This document shows, piece after piece, positions 9,698 through 21,500 of a stretch of 64,000 nucleotides of DNA. The stretch's first letter is position 1. Each line of letters begins with the position of its first letter. The notes under the pieces were generated by a model. It was given only the letters and a program-made list of their open reading frames with translations. It had not been told where the DNA came from and searched no databases. The DNA comes from Manis javanica (lineage: Eukaryota > Chordata > Mammalia > Pholidota > Manidae): contig NC_133172.1 of NCBI RefSeq assembly GCF_040802235.1, forward strand, positions 26,307,738-26,371,737. Reading direction: 5' to 3'. The position numbers and the translations under genes are program-made.

Positions 9698-10588
9698 CTA
9701 GAGCATTCCCTGTAGGATGCCCTGTAGAGGTGGTTTGTGGGAAGCAAAATCCCTCAGCTTTTCCTTGTCTGGGAATTGTTTAGTCCCACCATCATATTTA
9801 AATGATAGTCGTGCTGGATACAGTATCCTTGGTTCAAGGCCCTTCTGTTTCATTGCATTAAGTATATCATGCCATTCTCTTCTGGCCTGTAGGGTTTCTG
9901 TCGAGAAGTCTGATGTTAGCCTGATGGGTTTTCCTTTATAGGTGACCTTTTTCTCTCTAGCTGCCTTTAAAACTCTTTCCTTGTCCTTGATCCTTGCCAT
10001 TTTTATTACTATGTGTCTTGGTGTTGTCCTCCTTGGATCCTTTCTGTTGGGAGTTCTGTGTAATTCCATGGTCTGTTCGATTATTTCCTCCCCCAGTTTA
10101 GGGATGTTTTCAGCAATTATTTCTTCAAAGAGACTTTCTATCTCTTTTCCTCTTTCTTCTTCTTCTGGTACCCCTATAATACGAATATTATTTCTTTTGG
10201 ATTGGTCACATATTTCTCTTAGTGTTGTTTCATTCCTGGAGATCCTTTTATCTCTCTCTGTGCCAGCTTCTATACGTTCCTGTTCTCTGGCTTCTATTCC
10301 TTCCATGGCCTCTTGCATCTTATCCATTCTGCTTATAAATCCTTCCAGGGATTGTTTCACTTCTGTAATCTCCTTCCTGACATCTGTGATCTCCCTCTGG
10401 ACCTCATCCCATTGCTCTTGCATTTTTCTCTGCATCTCATCCCATTGCTCTTGCATTTTTCTCTGCATCTCTGTCAGCATGTTCATGATTTTTATTTTGA
10501 ATTCTTTTTCAGGAGGACTGGTTAGGTCTCTCTCCTTCTCAGGTGTTGTCTCTGTGATCTTTGTCTGCCTGTAGTTTTGCCTTTTCAT
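9698..10588 (-). CDS. L1 ORF1: L1-B ORF1 protein, intact, 296 aa
   Basis: Complete frame from ATG 10588 to a stop at 9698. It has the same layout as L1-A ORF1: basic N-terminus, coiled coil with the duplicated 11-mer (residues 41-62, plus-strand 10403-10468), RRM-like region with NNIRIIGVPEEE, and C-terminal REWHDILNAMKQ. About 15 of 296 residues differ from L1-A, clustered at the N-terminus and around residues 130-165. No ORF2 follows, so this unit could at most supply ORF1p. Whether it is transcribed cannot be seen here. Confidence 0.93.
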   Translation of the reverse strand: MKRQNYRQTKITETTPEKERDLTSPPEKEFKIKIMNMLTEMQRKMQEQWDEMQRKMQEQWDEVQREITDVRKEITEVKQSLEGFISRMDKMQEAMEGIEAREQERIEAGTERDKRISRNETTLREICDQSKRNNIRIIGVPEEEERGKEIESLFEEIIAENIPKLGEEIIEQTMELHRTPNRKDPRRTTPRHIVIKMARIKDKERVLKAAREKKVTYKGKPIRLTSDFSTETLQARREWHDILNAMKQKGLEPRILYPARLSFKYDGGTKQFPDKEKLRDFASHKPPLQGILQGML

Positions 10589-12617
10589 GGTGATAGAGAT
10601 AGTTTGCAGAGCTGGTACAAGTGACCGCTGGAAGAGCTTCTCTTCTTGTTGGTTTGTGGCCTTCCTCTCCTGGGAGAATAGCGACCTCTAGTGGCTTATG
10701 CTTGTCATCTGTGCACAGGCAGGGCTTCTGCTACCTGCCCGTTTGCTATGTGGTTTATCTCCACTGTTGCTGTGTGCGTGGCCTGGCTGGGGTTCCTCCT
10801 CCAAAGTGGGGGAGCTCCGTTGGAGGGGGAGTGGCCGGGAGGCTATTTATCTCTCTAAGGGACCTCTGTGCCCTTTGTTGCCCAGGGGGTTAGAGTGCCC
10901 AAAGATCCCCAGATTCACTGCCTCTGGTCTAAGTTTCCTGACCTGCCCCTTTAAGACTTGCAAAAAGCACACTCCAAACCAAAACAACAACAGCAACAAT
11001 GAGAGAGGGCACAGAAAAGAAAAAGAAGAAAAAAAGGAAAAAACATGCTTTTTTTTTTTGTCCTCATGCGCCGGTCCCTGGCACCCACTCACTGGTCCTG
11101 CTGCCCTGCCTCCCTAGCACCGGGGTCCCTGTTCCTTCAAGGCTTCCAAAAAGCACCCGCCCACCGGTCCCGCAGGGAAAAATGCCCGATATTCCTTGTC
11201 TTCAGGTGCCGGTCCCTGGCACCCGCTCACCGGTCCTGCTGCTCTGCTTCCCTAGCACCAGGGTCCCTGTCCCTTTAAGGCTTCCAAAAAGCACTTGCCA
11301 AAAAGAGAAAAAAAAAGGGGGGGGGGGAATGCACGATTTCCTCCATCCTCAGGCGCCAGTCTCAGGCAGCTGTGCACTGGTCCCACAGGGAAATACGCGC
11401 GATATTCTTTGTCCTCAGGTGCCTTTCCCAGGCACCCGCTCACCGGTCCTGCTGCTCTGCTTCCCTAGCACCAGGGTCCCTGTCCCTTTAAAGCTTCCAA
11501 AAAGCACTTGCCAAAAAGAGGAAAAAAAAGGGAAAAACGCGCTATTTCCTCTGTCCTCAGGTGCCAGTCTCAGGCACCCGCCCACTGGTCCCTTAGGGAA
11601 AAATGTGCGATAATCTTTGTCCTCAGGCTCCGGTCCCAGGCACCCGCTCACTGGTCCCGCCACCCTGCCTCCCTAGCAACGGGGTCCCTGTCCCTTTAAG
11701 GCTTCCAAAAAGCACTTGCCAAAAAGAGAAAAAAAAAGGGGGGGGGGGAAATGCACGATTTCCTCCATCCTCAGGCGCCAGTCTCAGGCAGCCGTGCACT
11801 GGTCCCACAGGGAAATACGCGCGATATTCTTTGTCCTCAGGTGCCTTTCCCAGGCACCCGCTCACGAGTTCTGCTGCTCTGCCTCCCTAGCACCAGGGTC
11901 CCTGTCCCTTTAAGGCTTCCACAAAGCACTCACCAAAAAGAGAAAAAAAAAGGGAAAAACGCGCTATTTCCTCCGTCCTCAGGTGCCAGTCTCAGGCACC
12001 CGCCCACAGGTCCCTTAGGGAAAAATGTGCGATAATCTTTGTCCTCAGGCTCCGGTCCCAGGCACCCGCTCACTGGTCCCGCCACCCTGCCTCCCTAGCA
12101 ACAGGGTCCCTGTCCCTTTAAGGCTTCCAAAAAGCACTCACCAAAAAGAGAAAAAAAAAGGGGGGAAAATGCGCGATTTCCTCCATCTTCAGGCGCCGGT
12201 CTCAGGCACCTGCCTACCGGTCCCATAGGGAAAAATGCCTGATAATCTTTGTCCTCAGGCGCTGGTCCCAGGCACCCACTCACTCGTCCTGCCGCCCTGC
12301 CTCCATAGCAATGGGATCCCTGTCTCTTTAAGGCTTCCAAAAAGCACTCGCCAAAAAAAAAAACACCGCTCCAGTTTCTTTCCACTCGCCGGGAGCCGGG
12401 GGGAGGGGCGCTCGGGTCCTAACGGGCCGGGACTTGTATCTTACCCCTTTCACAAGGCGCTGGGTTCTTGCAGGTGTGGATGTGGTCTGGGTGTTGTCCT
12501 GTGTCCTCTGGTCTCTATTTTAGGAAGAGTTTTCTTTGTTATATTTTCATAGCTCTATGTGTTTTTGGGAGGAGATTTCCACTGCTCTACTCATGGCGCC
12601 ATCCTGGCTCTGCCTCA
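10589..12617 (-). promoter_or_regulatory. L1-B 5' UTR
   Basis: Same three-part design as in L1-A but about 425 bp longer, because the monomer array holds two more units. The element start reads CCAGGATGGCGCCATGAG on the minus strand, so the YY1-like GATGGCGG core of L1-A is changed to GATGGCGC. Confidence 0.8.
11143..12333 (-). repeat. L1-B 5' UTR monomer array, one 138-bp and five ~210-bp units, higher order
   Basis: Marker CTTCCA(A/C)AA occurs at 11143, 11281, 11494, 11702, 11916, 12124 and 12334; spacings are 138, 213, 208, 214, 208 and 210 bp. Units from 11281 and 11702 share a run of nine or ten G, GCAGC(T/C)GTGCACTGG and ATACGCGCGATATTC. Units from 11494 and 11916 share CGCGCTATTTCCT, CCCTTAGGG and ATGTGCGATAATC. 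The order is therefore A-B-A-B followed by a distinct unit at 12124. Confidence 0.88.
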
Positions 12618-13884
12618 CAAACATTTACTCTTTTTCATTTTTCTGTGAATTGTCATTTTTCCCTTTGAAGTGCTAATCCCCTGCCCCCTTCTCCTTAGCT
12701 CTGAATGGCATACAAACCACAACTGCCTAACTGCCTGTAGGCCTCATATTATTATGGAGCCCCCACATGTGCATACATCATTAAACTTAGTTTTTTCCTA
12801 TTAATGTTTCTCATATCAATTTAATTCTTACAAGCAGTCAAAAGAACCTTGGAGGGTAGGGGAAAATTTTTCCCCCAACACTGTCAGCCATGTCAACCTT
12901 TTGAAGAACTCTCAGGGTATAATTCCTCCCTTTAGTTCTCTTTGTCTTTCTCTCACTCTTGCTCTCACTCTCTTTTCTGTTCCTTTGATAATGGTGTTCT
13001 ATATTGTTTGTCTCTGTATATTAATTGTCCCTGACAATTAATCTAGTACTGGCACATAAGGACCATCTAATAAAATTTGCTTTCTAGTGAATGGGTATTT
13101 AAGAACACCTATTATTTACCAGACACTCAGTGAGCATAGTATAAGATACAGAAATGAATGCTTGTGATTCCTTTCCTTATAGTCCAAGGAAGGAAGTATA
13201 AGGCATCTGGAAAAGGGAATTTTCTATGGCTGCATGTCTAGATTCCAATTTCTAGTGAAACTCAAAAGAGAAGGTATGGCTGCTCCTATGCCCCCCAGTT
13301 CTTGAACCGATAAGCCTCCAGATCAAATGGGATGAATGACTGAGGCAAACAGGCTCCCCAACAGCTTTTGCAACACGTCTCCCTTTCCCAGTGTGTGTGT
13401 CCAGCTCTGGGTCTGAGTGGACTAAGTTCCCTTTCCAGTGGCAGGTCAGATAGAACACAATGGCAGCTGTCTTTCTCTTCCAGGAGCTCCAATAGCCAAG
13501 CAGCCACCAGCTGTTCCTGATGGAAATTGCTCTTTAAAATGCATTAAACTGCCTGTGATAATTTATTTCTAACAGTTTGAAACAGTACAACACATTTTAA
13601 AATAATTTTCCTTAACAGTTCCTGTTCTGTATCATCTTAAAAGAATGAATTTACTTACCTATATTCAAAAAAAAATGGGTGCTTGCTACTGAGAGAAAAT
13701 GGAGAAAATTATACAGCATGGGATTTGTTGATAAGCCTCATGAGGTAGGAGGTGAGACACTAGGGCATGTTTATTGCTAATGCATAAAACCAGGAAAGGA
13801 ATTATATTCCTCCTTATTCTCCGCTCACTTTCTCTCAAGAGAAACATCAAGAAGATAGAAAGGAAGAGGGAGAGTCATTCCTGG

Positions 13885-14030
13885 GCTTAAAATCCTCTAA
13901 ATCGCTTCCAATTATAATTAGAATACAACCTAACTACTTTCAAGATCTCCTCCAAAGATCTGCCCCATGCCCCCTTTGACCTCATGTCCTAAAACTCTCT
14001 AATTTGTGTTCCCTTCTGTCTTTCCTGAGG
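13885..14030 (+). mobile_element. L2 fragment
   Basis: Resembles the internal 3' part of L2 (..GATCTGCCCCATGCCCCCT.., ..CTTTCCTGAGG..). The neighbouring stretch 14640-14700 (GTTTCTTCCATTTGGAATGAC) fits the next part of the same L2 in the same direction. Confidence 0.6.
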
Positions 14031-15149
14031 CTTTCAACCCTGGGAAAATTCACTATGGATTCAGTGAGACCTAAAAATGACAACAGAACCTTCTTGGGCT
14101 GAAAGGGTTTATACCTGGTTTTATTCTCCCTGCAGTAGGTTGAACACTAGAATCACATCTGCATCCAGCAGTCTGCAGGGCTGCAATCCACTTCCGTCTT
14201 TGCCTTCACTGACAGCACTGGACAGAGCACTTTACATAGTGACTCAGTCAATGATAGCTTATTGCCTGTGGGTGTGGAAGCAGTAGCCTAGCAGTAGCAG
14301 TAGGTCAATTATATCATCAAGTAGTTTAGGGTCAGGTGAGGATCCTGGCCATAGGAACTTCCATTTTCTCCTCACCTGCTCTTCTGGCCTTGGTTCTTTT
14401 TCTGGATTTGCCTAGTGGTGTTCTGGAACCAGCTTATCTGGCTCCTCTTGTGTGTTGGCTCTCAATTATGTGTTCAGTGACCCTGTGTTAGTAGCTCAAA
14501 ATGGTGGGAGTGTTCACTCTGTGGCAAGTGGCAAGAGCTGCAAATCAGGAATATCTCCCTCATGCTCCCCCAACTCCCAGCCAGCCAGCAATTATACATT
14601 TACCAGTACACCGCTCTATAAGTCAACTCCTTTTCCTCTTTAGGTCCTTTGCTCAGCTGTTTCTTCCATTTGGAATGACTCCCTGTCATTTTTGCATACC
14701 GGCTCTATATGAGAATGAGAGGAGCCCTCATTCACTCATGATCACATATGCCATTTTAATTTTATGAATATAATTGTCATAGTATAGTCCTAAAACTGTT
14801 GAAAACATAATTATTGTATAGTTATTTATTATGCATGTGTCATCATTTTATTTACCTTATTAATGACAAGGGTAGTTCAAAAGAGGAATATAAGAAAGGG
14901 GGCTTTTATAGTCAGTTCCGTTGAGAAAAAAGAAATGCTAAGATAAGATTGCTAAATTAGATTAAAACTGGTTAATGTCCTGTAGGGCAATAAAATTCTA
15001 ACATTTGGGTCATTGTCTCTATTGGACAGAAAATAACTTACTGAACATCAACCATTTTATGGAATTATAAAATGATCTGGGTCCTAATCAATTGTGGAAA
15101 GAGTCAGATGCCCCTTTTTAAATTCTGTATAATTTTCTTAAGCAGAGAG

Positions 15150-15290
15150 GAAGCTGGTAATGTGTTTCTATGTACTTTTATACCTATTGCCATGTCTACC
15201 TTCCAATAGGAGGTAAGCTTCCTAGCATCTGAAACAGTCTCTGGAATGTAGTGAGCACTCAATACATATCTGTTTTGTGAAGGTTGAGGC
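15150..15290 (+). mobile_element. L2 3' end fragment
   Basis: Matches the usual end of L2: GTAAGCTTCCTAGC.., then GTAGTGAGCACTCAATACAT, then a TTTTGTGAA tail in place of the usual TTGTTGAATGAA. Confidence 0.65.
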
Positions 15291-15869
15291 TGGGTGCCAC
15301 AGGAAGAAGATACAGGGGCAAAGTCTCAGTGCTACATGGTTATTGAGGAACTCTGGAGAAGAGGGCTGATCTGAAAGCCTCCTGGGCCCATTACCCTTGA
15401 TCCACTGAACTGGCATCCTTGGTCACTTTGGAAACTACTTTATCTAGCCTGGAGTTGTAGGAGTGAGAGAGTGGCCCCATCATAGTTTTCCTTTCTATAC
15501 TTTGCTTTTCTCAGCTATGAAATAGGGGAAATAATAGTAAGTTGAGATAGAGATATAGAGATAATGTATGTAAAATGTCTAGTGAAAGGGCCTGGGGCAT
15601 AGTAAGCACTTTACAGAGATATATGAAAAGTGTGGAAATGCAGTGGAAGGTGCAATGCCATCCAGCAGGTAGCTTAGAAAGGCTTTAGCAGGTGAGGTAT
15701 GGTCTAGGCCTAGAAGAACTGGCAGGATTTCTGTAGGTGGAGCTGGAGGTGGTGGGTGGGAAGGGAATTCCTGGCAGAGGATGGGACCTGAGAAATGAAA
15801 CAGGTTGAAAATGCAGGAAGGGTGGTGGAAGGGCACCATAAAGAGTGATGTGAGGCTGTCTGATCTCTG

Positions 15870-16080
15870 CCTCTCTAGAGTTCTAGGAATAAGACTTTGG
15901 AACTGGGCTGCCTGGGTTTGAACCTCAGCTCTGCAAATTGCTGGTGGTGTGATCTTGGTCAAGTGACTTAATCTTTCTGAGCCTCTATTTCTCCAATCAT
16001 AAAATGGGCAACTCTTTAGGCTGTTCTAAGGAATTAAGCAGGATGAGATATGTGAAGTGCTGCAGAAACTATAACAATTG
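15870..16080 (-). mobile_element. MIR
   Basis: Antisense MIR core: GCCTGGGTTTGAACCTCAGC, TGTGATCTTGGTCAAGTGAC, then TTAATCTTTCTGAGCCTC and AAAATGGG. A second antisense MIR tail lies at 15500-15605 (GGGCATAGTAAGCACTTTACA region). Confidence 0.85.
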
Positions 16081-17454
16081 ATCATTGAGAAATACTCAAT
16101 TACCTTGTTTTCTTGTTAGCTTGATTTGATTCAGAGTATGTATAAGAATTCAGTGAGTTTCTCTTATTTTTCTATTGCTAATTTTTTTTCTTAATTTTTT
16201 TTAACTGAGGAATGCAAGTCAGGTTATTCTCAGGGCTCAGTTCTTTCACCCATATCTACTTGAATTCAGATGGGAGAGATATTGTCAGGAAATAAAATGC
16301 CTGCTATGTCACCACAGGAGGTGTTTTGATTTGATTTTGATCAGAGATAAGATCCCCTGTGTGGTTCTCAGACACAACACCCAAATCCTATCTTTTGAGG
16401 AAATGAACCAACAACTAGAAAAGTGATTTGCCACAGTCACCTGGCTGAGTCAGTGTGCAAAGAAGAATACTAAGAAGCTGTAGAGAAATCAAGAACATTT
16501 TTGGTGATCTCTACCCCAGTAGAATGCGATTTGGATCTTAGAACCAGAAGTCCAGTAACTAAAGAGGGTAACTCTGACGTTTTCATTAGCCAAAATTCCT
16601 AGGTACCTGCTGGAGCCTGCAGTCACTTCCCAAAGTAGAGCCTGAGATGAGGGCTCTTGTGCATTGGTTGTTTATTGTGGGAAGTGATCCCATGAAACAA
16701 GAGTGTGGAGATTAAGAAGAGCAAGACAGGGAAGAAAAAAAGCCTTCTCAAATTAAGGGATTCTCAAATTAATCATCACTGTAGGCAACTGGGGTTTAAG
16801 CCTCCCGCTACATTTTGAGTAACTGTGCATGTGGCGTGCACCCTGGAAGGTCTGTCAAGGGCCACAGAAGGGGAGCATCAACCACCTGTTCCTTGAGTCC
16901 CACAATGTTGAGGGTTGCTCTTGGGTATTAAGTCCCTCCTAAGTTCAGGATAAGGTAATCAACTTGTCCTAATTTGCCTGGAAATGTCCCAATTTTTAAA
17001 AAATGTTGCATCTTGGGAAATCAGTCAATCCTAGAAAAACACTGATGGTTAATCACCCTCTCCAGAGAACCTGTAGAAGCTCCTGTAGGACCCATAATGG
17101 GATGTCAGAGGTGAACTACTTCTGGCAGAACATGGGAGGGATACAGTGCAGCTGGGCTAAGAAGCAGCCAGGCTGTACCTTCGGAAAGCCGGTTGTAGCA
17201 ATAGTTGGATTAAAAGCTGGGGCATGTGGATGTGAAGTGGGCACAAGAGGTAACCAGGACAGACCCCTTCACAGACAGGGAGAGTCTAGTCCAGGGAAGA
17301 AGGTGAAGCTATCCACTATCTGGCATGAAAATGAAACTGTAACCCCAGAGGGCAGATCTTGGACCAGGGGTCGTCACTGTAGGGAAGGAGATTTTTGGCT
17401 CAAAGTAAGAAAGAATATTTGAACATTTATGAATGATCAAAATGTCTTGATTGG

Positions 17455-17580
17455 AAGGATCATTTCCTCCAATTTCATCATGAGAAACATGAGGCCCAGG
17501 ACTGGAACTGATGTGTCCAAGTCACCCAGTGGGTAGGAGCAGGGCCAAGACTAGAACATTACCTACCAGGCTAGCTTGAG
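17455..17580 (+). mobile_element. MIR fragment
   Basis: Sense-oriented degenerate MIR core: GAGAAACATGAGGCCCAGGA, TGTCCAAGTCACCCAGTGGG, then GGGCCAAGACTAGAAC. Confidence 0.65.
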
Positions 17581-18572
17581 TGAGAAAATGTGAGAAAAAA
17601 AATGAATCAGATGACTTTAGGAGGGTGAGTTCCCTGCTACTGGAGCATTAAAGAGAGTCTGAACTTTTTGGCCTGGCTATTGTGGGAGATATTTCATGTT
17701 TTGGGTTACCTTAAGCTGCCTTTTATCCCAGAAGTTTGTGTATACATCAAAGTGGAGTCTCCAAAAGTACAATGTCAGAAGAATAGTAAGGGAGGTAGAT
17801 GAAGAGTTAGAGTTAAATAGTGAAGATACAAATATGGTGGTGGCATAGCTGGATGCTTATTCCTTCCACTCCCTTTGCATTGATTGGATCAGCTTGTGCA
17901 GGAAGAGTCTGAAGTGTGACTACATGTTTATGTGTTTGCCTGTGTGTATGTATATATGTGTGAAATCATATGAATGGCTTTGTGTGCATACATGTGCAGC
18001 ACAAGCACTCGTGTATGCATGTTTCTATATGTATTTATGTGCATGCATGTGTTTGTGTGTTGAAGAAACAAAATGGAAGTGCTGAATTAGGTTCAGATAG
18101 CTGAAATAATTCTGGTTCCATCACATCTTGTAATGTTGTAAATATTAAAGTTAAAGGCTTTTTCAGTATAAACCTAGGCCAAAAACATGTTCACAGATCT
18201 TTTCAAAAGATGCAAATGAAACAACTTTTTTTCTTTTGGTATCATTAATCTACAATTGCATGAGGAACATTATGTTTACTAGACTCCCCCCATCACCAAC
18301 TTCCCCCCACATACCCCATTACAGTCACTATCTATCAGTGTAGTATGATGCTGTGGAATCACTCCTTGTCTTCTCTGTGTTGTACAGCCCTCCTTGTGGC
18401 CCCCCACCCCCATTATACATGCTAATCATGGTGCCCACTTTCTCCCCTGCTTCCTCTTATCCCTCCCTTCCCACCCATCCTCCCCAGTCCCTTTCCCTTT
18501 GGTAACTGCTAGTTCATTCTTGGGTTCTGTGAGTCTGCTGCTGTTTTGCTCCTTCAGTTTTTTTCATTGTTC

Positions 18573-21500
18573 TTATACTCCACAGATGAGTGAAATCATT
18601 TGATACTTGTTTTTCTCTTCCTGGCTTATTTCCCTGAGCATAATACCCTCTAGCTCCATCCATGTTGTTGCAAATGGTAGGATTTGTTTTCTTCTTATGG
18701 CTGAATAATATTCCACTGTGTATTTGTACCAAATCACCAAATCTTCTTTATCCATTCATCTACTGATGGAGCATTTAGGTTGCTTCCATTTCTTGGCTAT
18801 TGTAAATAGTGCTGTGATAGACATAGGGGTGCATATGTCATATGTCTTTTTCAAACTGGGTGGTTGCATTCTTAGGGTAAATTCTAGAAGTGGAATTCCT
18901 GGTATTTCTATTTTGAGATTTTTTAAGAACCTCCATACAGCTTTCCACAATGGTTAAACTAATTTACATTTTTCCACCTGCAGTGCAGGAGGGTTTCCCT
19001 TTCTCCAAAACCTCACCAACATTTGTTGTTGTTTGTCTTTTGTATGGTGGTGACCCTTACTGGTATGAGGTGATATCTCATTTTGGTTTTAATTTGCATT
19101 TCTATGATGACTAGCGATATGGAGCATCTTCTCATGTGTCTGCTGGCCATCTGAATTTCTTCTTTGTAGAAGTGCCTGTTCAGATCCTGTGCCCATTTTT
19201 TAATTGGATTATTTGCTTTTTGTTTGTTGAGGTGGATGAGCTCTTTATATATTTTGGATGTCAACACTTGATTGAATCTGTTATTTATGAATATATTCTC
19301 CCATACTGTAGGATGCCTTTTTGTTCTATTGGTGGTGTTCTTTGCTGTACAGATGCTTTTCAGCTTGATATAGTCCCACTTGTTCATTTTTGCTTTTGTT
19401 TTCCTTGCCCTTCTTTCCTTGAAGAAGTTGCTCATGTTTATGTCCAATAGATTTTTGCCTATGTTTTTTCCTAAGAGTTTTATGATTTTATGACTTACAT
19501 TCAGGTCTTTGATGCATTTTGAAATTACATTTGTTTATGGGGTTAGACAGTGATCCAGTTTCATTCTCTTACATGTAGCTGTCCAGTTTTGCAACATCAG
19601 CTGTTGAAGAAGCTCTCATTTCCCCATGGCTCTCATTACCGATCCATGGCTCCTTTATGGTATATTAATTGACCATATATGTTTGGGTTAATATCTGGAC
19701 TGTCTATTCTGTTCCACTGTTCTGTGGGTCTGTTCTTGTGCCAGTACCAAATTGTCTTGATTACTGTGGATTTGTAGTAGAGCTTGAAGTTGGAAAGCAA
19801 GATGCCCCCCACTTTGTTCTTCCTTCTCAGGATTGCTTTGGCTATATGGAGCCTTTTGTGGTTCCATATGAATTTTAGAACTATTTGTTCCAGTTCATTG
19901 AATAATGCTGTTGGTACTTTGATAGGAATTGCATTGAATATGTATATTGCTTTAGCAAGGATGGCCATTTTCAAAATATTAATTCTTCCTAGCAAAGAGC
20001 ATGGGATGAATTTCCATTTGTTAGTGTCCTCTTTAATTCATGTTGAGTGTCTTGTAGTTTTCAGGGTATAGGTCTTTTACTTCCTTGGTTAGGTTTATTC
20101 CTCGGTATTTTATTCTTTTCGATGCAATTGTGAATGGAATTGTTTTCTTGATTTCTCTTTCTGTTAGTTCATCGTTACTGTATAGGAAAGTAACAGATTT
20201 CTGTGTATTACTTTTGTATCCTGCAACTTTGCTGTATTCCGATATCAGTTCTAGTAGTTTTGGAGTGGAGTCTTTAGGGTTTTTTATGTACAGTATCATA
20301 TCATCTGCAAATAGTGACAGTTTAACTTCTTCTTTACTAATCTGGATTCCTTGTATTTCTTTGTTTTGTCTGATTGCCGTGGCTAGGACCTCCAGTACTA
20401 TGTTAAATAACAGTGGGGAGAGTGGGCATCCCTGTCTGGTTCCCGATCTCAGAGGAAATGCTTTCAGCTTCTCGCTGTTCAGTATAATGCGGGCTGTGGG
20501 TTTATCATATATGGCCTTTATTATGTTGAGGTACTTGCCCTCTATTCCCATTTTGCTGAGAGTTTTTATCATGAATGGATGTTGAATTTTGTCAAATGCT
20601 TTTTCAGCATCTATGGAGATGATCATGTGGTTTTGTCCTTCTTTTTGTTGTTGTGGTGTATGATGTCGATGGATTTTTGAATGTTGTACCATCCTTGCAC
20701 CCCTGAGATGAATCCCATTTGACCATGATGGATAATCTTTTTGATGTATTTTTGAATTTGGTTTGCTAATATTTTGTTAGTATTTTTGCATCTACGTTCA
20801 TCAGGGATATTTGTCTGTAATTTTCTTTTTTGGTGGTGCCTTTGCCTGGTTTTGGTATTAGAGTGATGCTGACTTCATAGAATGAGTTTGGTAGTATACC
20901 CTCCTCTTCTATTTTTTGGAAAACTTTAAGGAGAATGGGTATTATGTCTTCTTCAAATGTCTGATAACATTTAGCAGTAAATCCATCTGGTCTGGAGGTT
21001 TTGTTCTTGGGTAGTTTTGATTACCAAATCAATTTCATTGCTGGTAATTGGTCTGTTTAAATTTTCTATTTCTTCTTTGTTCAGTCTTTCAAAGTTGTAT
21101 TTTTCTAGAAAGTTGTCCATTTACTCTAGGTTAATCAGTTAGCAATATTCTGTAATAATTCTTTGTATTTCTGTGGTGTCCATCATGATTTGTCCTTCCT
21201 CACTTTCTGATTCTGTTTAATTGCATAGATTCTCTTTTTCTCTTAATAAGTCTGGCCAGAGGTTTATCTGTTTTGTTTATTTTCTCAAAGAACTAGCTCT
21301 TGGTTTCATTGATTTTTTCTATTGTTTTATTCTTCCCAATTTTATTTATTTCTTCTCCGATCTTTATTATGTCCCTCCTTCTGCTCACTTTGGGCTTCAT
21401 TTGTTCTTCTTTTTCCAGTTTCGATAATTGTGACTTTAGACTATTCACTTGGGATTGTTTTTCCTTCTTTAAATAGGCCTGGATTGCTATATACTTTCCT

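Larger units (their letters stand above)
9422..12617 (-). mobile_element. LINE-1 copy B, 5' part only, tandem with L1-A
   Basis: On the minus strand it starts at about 12617 with an intact-looking L1 5' end (GAGGCAGAGCC..), has a 5' UTR with more monomers than L1-A, an intact ORF1 (10588-9698), and the first 27 codons of ORF2 (9502-9422). The sequence then changes abruptly to the 5' end of L1-A. There is no 3' UTR or poly(A) at the junction. Over 190 bp around the ORF2 start, L1-A and L1-B differ at 5 positions by eye, so they belong to the same young subfamily. Confidence 0.9.
12618..18225. other. Unique DNA with scattered ancient repeats, no gene seen
   Basis: About 5.6 kb between the two L1 clusters. 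Inside it I recognise L2 pieces (13885-14030, 14640-14700, 15150-15290), MIR pieces (15500-15605, 15870-16080, 17455-17580) and a TG-rich stretch (17930-18060). The longest frames (for example 17003-17422) have no domain and no clear splice signals. Sequence near 16640-16700 resembles 32590-32680 (both contain GTTTATT(G/T)(T/G)GGGA), so another old repeat family is likely; I cannot name it. Confidence 0.55.
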
